Positions 46,819 to 57,056 of a stretch of DNA of 64,000 bases are shown here, in pieces. Origin of the DNA: Aspergillus flavus (lineage: Eukaryota > Ascomycota > Eurotiomycetes > Eurotiales > Aspergillaceae); the NCBI RefSeq assembly GCF_009017415.1, contig NC_092409.1, positions 4,216,001 to 4,280,000 on the forward strand. The letters run 5' to 3'. The notes under the pieces were generated by a model, which did not search any database, was not told the origin of the DNA, and saw nothing but the letters and a program-made list of their open reading frames with translations. The first letter of the stretch is position 1; every line of letters starts with the position of its first letter. The translations under genes were made by a program, and so were the position numbers.

Positions 46819-49118
46819 TTAATCCCTTGCAAGACCGAAGCCGTCGCTGGAAGACAGGAAATCAGTGTTGAAGTCCCAGTTACTCGGATTATACCAATCC
46901 AGGAAGCTGTCCAGGCCAGAGGTCACGTCGTTGAAGACATCTCGCTGGATAGGTTGCGGGTCAATAATCTGGTCGAGAATATGGGACAGTTTCTTCTCGG
47001 CTTCCTTGCAGGTCTGGTAGTTACCATATGTTGGACGCGGAACCCACGACAGACATGATAGAAATACACTTAGATTGCGAATGATCTCCGCGCGAGGCAA
47101 CATGACAGAATGCGGTCCGATTTCTTGGGTTTGGTGAAGAAGTTCAAGGGTCAGGACACTGGCGCTGGGCACTCCGTAGTACAATATCTAAGGCAAGACG
47201 TTAACACCCAAGAGAGGATCCTGTGGGGTGGGTGATCAAAGCATACCAGCCAGGAATAGTGTCTGTTCAGGTCCATGGACGCCTCACACTTGGAGACTAT
47301 CCTGATAACGATTGATAGGGCCTCGCGCGATGTGTGGATCAACGCATCTTGCCCTGTATTTGTGCGTTTCAGCAGAACTCTCTGGAGGAGGAATATAGTG
47401 TAGAGGTAATCGAGGTACATATGGAGACTGGGAAAAGACGAAGCGTACGATTCCGCATCCTCGTTCTGTCCATGGGCGTCGTATCGAATGAAAGCTGGGG
47501 CTGCTTCCAACGCGGCTCGCGCTTTCTCGATAATTTGGCTGTACTCGATTAGCGGATGATGACTTCGTTGCGCCAAATCCATATAGTGTTCCTTACTTGG
47601 ACTTCTGGACCAAATCCCAATCTTCACATGTTCCCAATGCTATCTCGAGAGCTTGATCTCTGTAGACAGAGAAGATGAACCGCAGACGTATCATGCTCGT
47701 CCTGTAATGTTGCCGTTGGGTGTTCCAACCTTCCATATTCAGGCTTGAAATTGCATTAGCGAGATCGTCACCCCCTGCCACTAGTATATCCTCATGTAAG
47801 TCCATTGGGGGTGTCAGCGAGCAGTATCGATAGTTAATAAATGGCGGTCGCCCGACAAAGGTGGCTATCGCTTTATCCGCATAAAAAGCAGAAGCGAAGC
47901 ATATCTTTCTCCACTGCTGGAGAAAGAATGGGCAATCGTCAGCCTGCGTGTTCTCTTGATGAAAGCCAGCAGCATATACTGTAGCTGACAAGTCGCCTAG
48001 TCGGCGCCAAGCTTGATAGCCTAAGCCCACCGTTAGCGTGCGATGCGTCGAGTGGACAAAAAGATAAACATACTTGTGTCGCCAAAATGCTGAGTTTTCA
48101 ACATGATATCGTTATACTGAGCAAAGCCTAGTAGTTCGTTGATTGAAGATGCCTGGTCGCAGAAGTTGAGACAGATGCTGCTTGCCTCCACAATCTGAGC
48201 GCGCAGTCTCTCACGAGCTTCACTGCTAGGCGCTGCCTGAACAAGGTCCGGATCATTGTCCGAGGTAGACATCAACGATATCCCAGAGATAGACAGAACG
48301 ATCCCAAGAGACTCCCATCGAAGGCTCTTACCGGTGAACGAAGCGCAATAGTCATGGACAGTCATCGAGCGATGTATGGTTAGTGGCCGTGAAGTATTAT
48401 GAGATATCTGATAGACCAAAGCCTGGAACTGGGCTTCAATATCGCTTCCAATGTCCAGATTGTCAAATGCACTCCTGATAGACTCTACAATAGCGTCAGT
48501 GATAACCATCGGAACTACAACGATTGCTTTCTTAGAGTAGAGCTTCCGGACCAAAACATCATAGATCGGAAAGTCATAAATAAGTTTCAACAGCTCTACT
48601 CCGGCCCTAAGACGGTCCGAGTCGAGGGCTCTAACAGAAGTGCCTGTCACCGTACTATTGTCCATCTCAAACGGAAGATCACTGCGATGCTCCGTGAGAA
48701 TGGCCGAGTAGCTAGTCGCCCCTAGATAGCCAGGAAGCTCAGGGGTTGGCTCTAGGTTTGCGCCGAGTCGACTACTTTCCATAGTCAATGATGGGCTCGA
48801 GACACTGTAAGCTAGTCAATATTCGCTTGGTGGTTTTCTCAATTTCTGGAATATATCTGGAAACGGGAGCTCGTACTTCGACCTTGGTTGGCTGGTTAGG
48901 CCCCTTGACGCTTTGATCGGACTGGTCCGATTCGAGGCCACCCCCTTTGTCATTGGAGCAGGATGGTAGAAGCATTTGGCAGTGATCTTTTTCGTGGTAC
49001 ATCTGCCACAGACTGGTCTTGCATGGTCGCATCGCAGCTTTGCCTTGCGACAAGGTTCGCAAGATTGGAGTGTGCCATTGCGGCGAACTGCGGGGCCTCG
49101 AGTCGGTCGCTCCGCCAT
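46819..49118 (-). CDS. Zn(II)2Cys6 fungal transcription factor with fungal-specific TF domain
   Basis: Five exons on the minus strand: 49118-48877, 48804-48074, 48020-47597, 47538-47247 and 47187-46819, giving 685 residues. The zinc cluster is C20-X2-C23-X6-C30-X6-C37-X2-C40-X8-C49. ATG 49118 is the first Met that keeps the cluster near the N-terminus. Intron 1 (72 nt) joins the Ser-rich linker to PELPGYLGATSYSAI, the usual start of the regulatory middle region. The middle homology domain continues through YQAWRRLGDLSATVYAAGFH. It lies 297 nt downstream of the phosphate-type carrier on the same strand, and next to the PhyH and HD genes, so it is a good candidate for their pathway-specific regulator. 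That link is inference from position. Confidence 0.88.
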
Positions 49119-49415
49119 ATCCCACCGAGAACCATCCACGAGACACCAACGTGATTAATTGCGCATTGTCTTCATGCGCCTGTTGTTATTTCGCTGGTTC
49201 TCTAATGATAAGGACCCTCAGTGAGTTCGGGTTTGATTCATGTGAAGTCCGAGGTGGTATCCGATAAAGGACGCGACCTAACCTAACTGGAAATAGTTAG
49301 ACCATTCCTCCACCAGTCATTGCCCTAAAAGCTGTATCACTCTAAACTTATCCCGTCTGAGGACAACCAAAGTTGTATTCATATGCTAATCTAATGACTT
49401 TTGTTTATGTTAAAA

Positions 49416-51346
49416 TTAATGACCACTCTTCCTATCCACCTGCAACGCCTCGCCATAGTGGCTAACGTCGTATCCGTTCTCCTCTAAGTATGCCTTGAAC
49501 CTGGCATCCTCATCCTCCAACTCTCGAGACATATCCGGAATCAAGAACCATGCGATGAGACCTCCGACCACCGTAAAGGCAGAGGCAATCAAAAACACCG
49601 CTTGCTGGCCCTTTGCAGTGGTATCAAATGAGTTCTGAATTGGGGTAAACACTTCCGTTCCAATAGACGCACCAGCCTTGCCCACGGCAGCAGCAAATCC
49701 GAGAAAGTGACCACGGAGAGGGGTGGGAAAGGACTCGGCAGCACAAAGAAACGTAGATACACCGGGGCCCATTTCGCCCAGGGCCATGAAAATGCCGTAC
49801 ATCACCACGAACAACGGGAACACGCTTTGGATCGGGTGAAGCGCACCGCCAAGGATGAAGCCCCAGATGGCCCAGAGCATGAAACCAAGAGTCATGTTTT
49901 GCTTGCGCCCAATTTTGTCCATGAGGTACCCGCCGAGAAGGCATCCGGGGAGATAGAAGCAGTTAATCACTGTCTGGAGGGCCATGCTTTTTAGTTACCA
50001 GTTCAATGGCAATGTTCCAGATAGGACACTCACTCCATAACCGATGTTTTGAACAGTTGAGTTGTCCGTCATTAATTGCTGGATAATGGTGGACGAGAAG
50101 ATTCCGAACGGGTAGGTGACAAAGTCGTAGCAGAACCACGCCAGGGCTACAAAGTCAGCACTTGAACACATGGACAAATGATTTGGTGACCCACAAGTTC
50201 CAAGCATCGGCTTCCAATATCTTTTGAGAATAAGCCCGTATGGATACCTAGATTTAATGCTGTGTTTCTGGTACTGAGTGGAATTGATCATGCGAATCCG
50301 GAAGAAGCAGATAACAAGGGGAAGCTATTGTGTTTGTGAGAATCTCGTAATAGAAGGATAAACGTATCGAAATCACGTACCACAAATCCAAGGCCAAATG
50401 ATACACGCCATACCCCAGATCTAGTCTCTTGACCATAACAAGCGAGAACAATAAGCGCTACAATGCCAGCGGAGACAAAGCCCTACCGCCACGTGTCAGT
50501 ACTTTCCTCATGCTATAAGTACGATTGCCACCTACCAGATCCACGGCAAAATCAGTAGTTGAAGCAACCAAGAAGCCTCGGTTTTTTCGAAGCTTAGTTG
50601 TCTCATCTGCTGCCTCCGTTGCACTCGTTGCGCAAACGGGATACTCGCCGCCGGCTCCAAAGCCAGCAACTCCACGGGCAATAATCATCATCCAGAACAT
50701 TCTAAATTCCTGTAAATAACGACTTCAACATACTATAAAGCACGGAAAAGCGGGCACTTACCCAAGCTCGGACTTCCCGTGCGCAGCAGCTGCCAATGCA
50801 ATACCCAATACCAAGAACGTGGTGGCTGCTACCACACCCGTTCTTCGTCCCAGGCGATCGATGAGAACGCCAAAGAAGAGCATTCCAAAGATTTCTCCTA
50901 TGAGGAACGAGTTGGATAGTCGGCCTTTGATGGTTGGGGACATGCCATCTTTGTATCTACCGTATACCAAGAAACTAGTCAGCGGGAGACAATCTTGGCT
51001 GCAAAGCTTGTATAGCTTGTATAGAGGGGTACAAACAAGACTGAAAACAAGGGTTCCATATATCCAACTACAAGATCCAAGAGGTAACATCGATCAGTGA
51101 ATCATTTTTTGATCAGGTATTGGCGGTGTACTTACTGATCTGGGCGTTGTATCCGTCGCTGAAAAGAGCCAGACCCGAGATGAACACATTCAGCACCCCG
51201 GAACTTTTGCCTGATTGACCAGCTTCGACATCCTCACTGCTCTCAACTGTGCTCTCCCGTCCTTTCAAGCCTGCCCAGTTGCTCACTGTGACATCGGCAT
51301 CCTTGATCATGGAAGTATCGACCGGAGAACTTTCTACCGAGGCCAT
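49416..51346 (-). CDS. MFS transporter, phosphate / glycerophosphodiester (Git1-like) branch
   Basis: Eight exons on the minus strand: 51346-51136, 51067-51037, 50956-50762, 50701-50536, 50482-50381, 50324-50195, 50146-50034 and 49973-49416, giving 501 residues. ALFSDGYNAQIIGYM in TM1, DRLGRR, and GFGAGGEYPVCATSATE in the TM4 region are the pattern of the phosphate:H+ symporter family that includes Pho84 and the glycerophosphoinositol permease Git1. DKIGRK repeats in the second half. Intron 6 (50147-50194, 48 nt) is in frame and stop-free. It is spliced here because it separates KPMLGT from LAWFCYDF and has gtgggt, gctgac and gtag. The gene is divergent from the PhyH gene. It may import a phosphorus-containing organic acid, but the substrate is not determined. 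Confidence 0.88.
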
Positions 51347-51653
51347 GGTTCGAACTGATTATCGTGGATGTGCAGTGAGACCGTTATCGTGCCGTAAATG
51401 CTGGGGGGGAGACGACAACGAAAGGACACACTAAATTCTTTCCCAATCATTTTATCCCACGTCGAACAATCTTCTATATAACATCGACATTGATGGAGAA
51501 CCCTGCAGATAGACGATCAAAGGATCGGGATGGAAATGCCCTCATATTGGCCAATTAGGGAGGTTAGATACCGCACGGGCATGCGTATCATCGTGACCTT
51601 GACAGATAACAATTGAGCTTCCACCGGTCTAGATATGTACCCCTGGAGAAAAG

Positions 51654-51662
51654 TCCGTCGGA
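51654..51662. promoter_or_regulatory. TCCGTCGGA palindrome, possible Zn2Cys6 site
   Basis: Inverted CCG/CGG half-sites with one base between them, in the shared promoter of two genes that adjoin a zinc-cluster regulator. Confidence 0.3.
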
Positions 51663-51687
51663 GACTGACATGTAGAAGTACGACAAG

Positions 51688-51703
51688 AGGGACACGTGCG
51701 TCC
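51688..51703. promoter_or_regulatory. CACGTG inside a 16-nt inverted repeat
   Basis: The arms GGGAC and GTCCC flank ACGTGC, so that CACGTG occupies 51693-51698. CACGTG is the Pho4/NUC-1 core, but about 16 random copies are expected in 64 kb. Confidence 0.25.
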
Positions 51704-52154
51704 CTGCCTGGAGAGTGGAGACAGCAGGGTCTCTCGCGATGTCGGGAACTACCGCGACACTAATTTCTAAGCGAAGGGCCGATAACCAACCGACATCCTG
51801 TCGTTCGAGGCACATGGACACTCCTCAGTGTTATCACTGGCCAATACCTGTAGTGATACAATGCAACAGTGCCCTTGAGTCCTTGATCCTCAATGATGAT
51901 CGCTCCATCTGTACGCCATCTCATCTCCCAGCGCTGCAACATTCCCCGCTCTCCGCTCGTAAACTATTATCCTACGATGTGTCACGGTGCCAATTGTAGA
52001 CCCGGCATTAGTAGACTGCTCGGTAGGAAGTGGTATGCTGCAGGACTTATTTAGTCGGTGGTCCCAAGCGCTTTCAGGGAAATAGTCATGTGCCTCTCCT
52101 CTATCTAACGAAAAACAAAGTAATTATCCGCCCAGAGCTTGACCTACTTGCACC

Positions 52155-53176
52155 ATGGAGAACAGCCACTTCCCTTTAACTGAGGATCAAATTCAATCCT
52201 ATAATGAGAAGGGCTACTTGGTGATCCAGGGCTTCTTCAACGCTCCGGAAACCAAGCTACTTCAGCGGTGGACTCAGGAAGTCCATGACCTGCCCCGCAC
52301 TCCAGACGCATCATACATGCCATACGAGGTGGGCGATTCCTTGAAGAGAACAACAAAAGTACAAAGCATAGAACTAATGGAGGAGGGTAGGAGGTAAATG
52401 CACAAGGCAAACGAGTCCTCTGTCGTACAGAGAACTACGCCAATAGTCATGCTGGCTTTGACAGCTTTCTTCGCGGCCAGCGCATGTTGAGCGTCCTCGA
52501 ACAGCTGGCTGCGGAGCCAATGCTACTCTTCAAAGAAAAGATCAACTACAAACTCGCAGGAAGTGGTAAGTATCCAGTCTTATGCAGCTCTCAGAGCTCC
52601 TTCGACGTCTGAGGCTAATCGGTAACACACCCGACTCAGGTGGCTTTTCTCCTCACATCGATGCCAACGCCTATACCCATGTCAAGAACATCAAGCATTT
52701 GACTGTGCTTGCTGCCGTGGACGAGATGACCCCCGAAAACGGTGGTTTGGATGTTGTAGATGGCAGTCATCGTACGGAGATCAAACTGGGAGAAGATCGT
52801 TGTATTGACCCTGCTTGGGTCGAAAGCCAAAAGTGGACTTCTTGCACCCTTCAGCCAGGTTAGTGCGGCCAATGGCATCTATAAGGCAAATTGAGACATC
52901 TATTAACGCAGGCTAGGTGACATTATGGTGTTCGGGTCCTATCTCGCCCACCGCAGTGGTGCTAATACGAGCTCTAAAGACCGCCGGGCAATCTATGCCA
53001 CTTACAACTGCAAGGCCGAAGGTGATCTCCACGATTCGTATTATGAAGACCGGAGGAAGCTCTGGCCCGCTACCCACATGCGCAAGAAAGGAGAAACCTA
53101 CGAAGAGGGACGACTTCGGTATGGGTATGGCTCTCCAATGCTGACTATTGAAGGCCAACCACAACCGGTAGCGTAG
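52155..53176 (+). CDS. PhyH-family Fe(II)/2-oxoglutarate dioxygenase (PhnY-like candidate)
   Basis: Exons 52155-52328, 52391-52565, 52640-52858 and 52917-53176 give 275 residues. Intron 1 is 62 nt (gtgggc..ctaatg..tag). I prefer it because it joins PYE to EVNAQGKRVLCRTENYANSH, the conserved stretch of the family. The iron facial triad is visible as H122-I-D124 (FSPHIDANAY) with distal H201 (LAHRSG), and Arg212/213 lies where 2-oxoglutarate is bound. The size fits small-molecule PhyH oxygenases, not peroxisomal phytanoyl-CoA hydroxylase, and no PTS signal is seen. It lies 418 nt upstream of the HD gene on the same strand. In bacteria a PhyH-family enzyme, PhnY, hydroxylates 2-aminoethylphosphonate for PhnZ. 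Confidence 0.88.
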
Positions 53177-53594
53177 ACTATTATTAAACTTCGTACTTGG
53201 GGAGTGCAAATCAGTTGGAGTATTATTAGTGTAAATAATCTTGAATTTATAAGGCCAGGGGACAAACTAGGGAGGACAACAGACTAGATGCTATCTTTGA
53301 GCAATGCTAATAGAGTCGTGGACTTCATACCCTGATCTCTATCCTCCCACCACGAGTGGTGAGATAATAATGTTAACCATTCCTAAACGAAACCAGTAAA
53401 GCCTTAGAAAAGAAACTCCAGCACGAGTAGTGCCCATTTCGCACGGAATAAGCCAATGCCACATGTGGGGTTAACTTTGTCATTCCATACTATTTAAAGC
53501 TATCACCCCCCTCTTCCTCACGGTTCTCCCAACCCTTTCTCCAACTTTACCCTCAATTTCTCAAAACAGATATCTCCTTCTCAAACTCCTCAAA
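53177..53594. promoter_or_regulatory. Promoter of the HD-domain gene with a duplicated inverted motif
   Basis: Holds two 14-nt related elements: CACCACGAGTGGTG at 53348-53361 and CAGCACGAGTAGTG at 53419-53432. They are 71 nt apart and identical at 12 of 14 positions. The first is an inverted repeat with a GA centre. A TATA-like tatttaaag lies about 100 nt before the ATG. Confidence 0.45.
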
Positions 53595-54393
53595 ATGGCC
53601 GCCCAATCACCCAAAGAAAGAGCAGAATACCTAGTCAGTTCACTCGAACAACACGGCCAAGGCGACTACATAGGCGAATCAATCAGTCAACTAGAACACT
53701 GTCTCCAGGCAGCCCACAATGCACAGAAATCCGGTCCGTAGACCACCAACATACCAATCAACCCACCAACCAGCCCATCAATCAATCAATTAATCCCCCA
53801 ACTAACATATCACAACACCAGGCGCAAGAAACGAGCTCATAATCGCCGCTCTCCTCCACGACATTGGCCAAATCATTCCCCTCGAATCAAACAAAGAAGT
53901 CCGAATGAACCTCAAGAACAGCGCCGAGAACGTCGGTCGCGTAGGCCATGAGAGAATCGGATCGGAGTATCTGCGTTCTCTAGGATTTAACCCGAGTGTG
54001 TGTCAACTCGTTGAGAGTCATGTTGCGGCAAAGAGGTATTCTAGCTCTTTTTTTTTTTTCCTACTCTAGACCTGGTCCCGGGTTATTGTTAGGGCTTCTT
54101 TTGTATTATGTGTTGGGAACTAATTTTCAATGGGCAGGTATCTCACGGCGGTTAATCACTCGTATTATGATTCTCTGTCATCGGCTTCTAAGAAATCGCT
54201 TGAGTTTCAGGGGGGTCCGTTTAAGGGAGCAGATCTGGCTGCTTTTGAGCAGGATCCGCTACGTGATGAGATGGTCGCACTGCGGCTTTGGGATGATGCT
54301 GCTAAGGTTCCGGGTATTGAGGACTCTACGCCCCGTGCACGGGAATATTTGAATTTAATAGCGGCGCATTTGGAAGCACAGGAGGTAGCGTAG
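53595..54393 (+). CDS. HD-domain mixed-valent di-iron oxygenase-like protein (PhnZ-like)
   Basis: Exons 53595-53733, 53822-54035 and 54138-54393 give 202 residues. The first donor is gtccgt, which is unusual, but it is required to join AQKS to GARNELIIAALLHDIGQ. Metal ligands of an HD di-iron site are seen: His35 (QLEHCL), His59-Asp60 (LLHDIG), His89 (VGHERIG), His113 (ESHVAAKRYL) and Asp170 (RLWDDAAK). Tyr25 and Glu28 (DYIGES), Lys117, Ser135 and Arg167 are also present. From memory, bacterial PhnZ has Y24, E27, H34, H58, D59, H80, H104, K108, S126, R158 and D161. The offset is +1 before and +9 after one 8-residue loop insertion. PhnZ splits 2-amino-1-hydroxyethylphosphonate to glycine and phosphate. 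The position of PhnZ His62 is Gln63 here, so the substrate may differ. Confidence 0.85.
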
Positions 54394-55068
54394 CGCTCTG
54401 TCTGTGTGAGAACAATTACAACCCCAGTCGAACGTCATGCACTGCATCGTTTATCCCGTACTGGCTTCTATGGCCCGTCTTATAGTTTTTAAGCTGGAAG
54501 AACGAGTATGCTTTGGAACCCGAGGTAGTAAGCAGTGCCCCAATTCGGAGTACGGGCCGTATTAGGGCCTACTCATGTATACTAAGACTTTTATACTACT
54601 ACTTCTCCATGGTTGGAATCGTCATCAACTGAATTTGTCATGCCGACGTAGATCGTATACGTACAGAGACACACAATGCAATCAGAGAATATACTGCTCT
54701 GCACGCTTGCGAAAGAACAATGCAAGTGTATAGGCACTGGTGCTAGCCACAAGATTCCACATCAATACCAACTTCTAAATCCTCCAACATCAGAATACCC
54801 CGGGACGCCGAAACACACATACCCAGACCCGTCGATTTTAAACCAGAAAACCAAAAGACACCCACAAGCCGATGATCATTAGAGACCTGAAACGCATGAA
54901 CAAGTGAAGAAGAATAACGCATATGCGAATGGGTAGTAGGAGGCACATGCACTATGCACTATTACAGTCCAGCAGAAGCAACACACTGGATCCAAAATAA
55001 GATGAGTCAAATAAAATGTAACATAAGAAGGATATCTTGAAGGAAGAGAAAAAAGACTGCAGTGTTAC
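54394..55068. other. 0.67 kb intergenic between convergent genes
   Basis: 3' flanks of the HD gene and CDC14. Nothing else seen. Confidence 0.5.
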
Positions 55069-57056
55069 TTATTTCACACGAGTCGGGCTGCCGGCACTGC
55101 CGATTCGGCCACTAGCCTTGCGGACGCCTCTGGTCTCGCTCCGGCTGTCCGTCACACGCCGAGGGCTGGTGCGGACCTTGGCAACGGAGACGCCAGTCTT
55201 AGAGCTTACTGGGGTCTTCGGTGCGGCATATGCAGCGTCGCCCCAGTTTTCTCTATCCTCATGAATGCCATCATTCAAGGTGTAGCTAGTGGTCAATGTT
55301 GCCGAGTAGCTAACAGACCGCTGGCTTGGAGATGCCATTGGTGATTTCGATGAACGCTTCGCAAGCATGCGAAGTTGAATCTCCTCTTCACTTTCACTGT
55401 TATCGCTGCTAAGCCGCTGGCTTCTGTGCGCTGAGTGTTCTCTAGCTCTCGTATCCTTGTCAACTACAATGCTGCCAGATGTTGTCCGGGCGTAGGGGTG
55501 ATGGCGGGAGTCTTTCCTATGGGATTTCCTAGGCTGGCCAGGTGTTGGGGCCGGAAGGTTCTCGTCGTGCTGCGCTCCGGCAGCCTCGTTGTGATCTATT
55601 TCACCCAGTGCGGCGCGCTTCGAATGACTGTTATTGGGAGGCGTAGCGACAGGGCCGTTGTTCGCACGTTGCTTGGCGGATGGACGGCCGGGTGTGACCG
55701 GAGCTGTCTGCATTTGGGCCAACTTCTCCTTCATGCTGTCCTCAAACCACCACTCACGGAATGCGCCTTGGTTCAAATGCAGCCAATGCTGTTGGGGGCC
55801 GACCACCATGCCGGGCCGCATGAACCTCATGAACGCAATAATCTCATTGGCAGTAAATCCATATCGGTAGATAAGATATGCACCAATTAGACAGCCTGTC
55901 CGGCCAAGGCCAGCTTTGCAGTGCACCGCAATTCCCTTCTTCTTGGTGATCATATCATGGGCCATTTTGATAAATCGTCGGACTAATGGTAGAGGAGGAC
56001 AGGTGCCATCTTCAAAGATCATGTCGATGTGAGTAATGCCCAAGGCCGTGAAGTATGATGGCGAGTATAATTCAGAATTCAATCGCACAACTAGTCCAAT
56101 GTCTCGTGACGCGAAATGGGCCAACACATTTTTGAAAGGAAGAGGTAATTTGGATGCTTGGACTTGGGAGATTGTGGAAGGCAATGCGGCATATTCGGGG
56201 GTATTAGGAGGGATCGGGGCAATCGGTTCGTGCTGTGGCGAAGCAAAAGCCAAGAACTGAGGTGTTATCCAGTTGAAGTCACCCATGTCGACACGTTCAT
56301 ATTTCTCATACCTAGTGCCCTTGTCAATAAAGTGTTTTATAATGTGATCAAGCAAAACGTACTCTTCAAGACTGAACTCCCTCAAGCCACAGAGTGACTG
56401 CTCCTTTGCTTTCCATACTCCATAAACCACATCTTGAATCGTCAAAGTGAAATCTGCCTGACTGTACCCGGCATCTCGAAACGGCATATAAGGAGGGTCA
56501 GCCTGCGCAATTGGAGCGAGGGCCAAATGAGGCGGCCATGATTGGATGAGGACCATGTAGCAAGCAACAAGACATGCGGCATTGGCACGACTCCGAGCGT
56601 CAGGCTTCGAGTAGAACACCACTGGGCGATCACTGTTGGCAGGGTCGCCCAGAATCTCATGGAAATGGACCGCAAACCGGTACAGATGACCTATGTGGAG
56701 TGGACCGAAGTCTGCATGGAAAGAGTTGTAAAGCAAGGTATCATCGACCGTGAAATACACGGGGCTTCGCCTCTTCCTACTGGGGGTGTTCGGCTGGGCT
56801 CTCGCAGAGCGCTTGCTTGGAGACTTAGGTTGCTCGGAAGGATAAGGGAATGGAGTTCTCGCATCCGGTGCGTCGTCATAAGAAGCCAAATAAAGACGAT
56901 CTGGTTTGCCAGGCAGTTAGCATGCGGCTTGTGATATGCAGCATTGGATGTTTTGATCATTGCAAGAAGTCGTTCCAAATGTGATGGACACAGGCGATTG
57001 CACTTACCTTGGATATACTCAATAATCTGGCCGTAATCACCCATGTTTCCAGCCAT
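55069..57056 (-). CDS. cdc14: CDC14 dual-specificity phosphatase
   Basis: Exons 57056-57008 and 56900-55069 give 626 residues. ATG 57056 starts MAGNMGDYGQIIEYI and joins DRLYLASYDDAP across a 107 nt intron. The N-terminal structural domain (YFTVDDTLLYNSFHADFGP) is followed by the phosphatase domain with the P-loop HCKAGLGRTG (about residue 342) and the downstream motif MRPGMVVGPQQHWLH. This is the Cdc14 family, which reverses Cdk phosphorylation at mitotic exit and septation and acts in nucleolus, spindle pole and septum. The C-terminal 200 residues are Ser/Arg/Pro-rich with several SP sites and basic clusters, as in other fungal Cdc14. The gene converges with the HD gene and is not part of its cluster. 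Confidence 0.95.

Larger units (their letters stand above)
51347..52154. promoter_or_regulatory. Divergent promoter, carrier / PhyH dioxygenase
   Basis: 0.8 kb shared upstream region. TCCGTCGGA (51654-51662) is a near-perfect palindrome with outward CCG/CGG triplets, a possible zinc-cluster site. CACGTG (51693-51698) sits inside GGGAC..GTCCC arms and is the core recognised by Pho4/NUC-1-type bHLH phosphate regulators. Neither is proven. Confidence 0.4.

Noticed and set aside
52382..52434. Alternative first intron of the PhyH gene (donor in gag gag g|gtagga, acceptor gtacag)
   Set aside because: It would be only about 44 nt with no branch site and would delete the conserved VLCRTENY segment. 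The 52329-52390 intron restores it.
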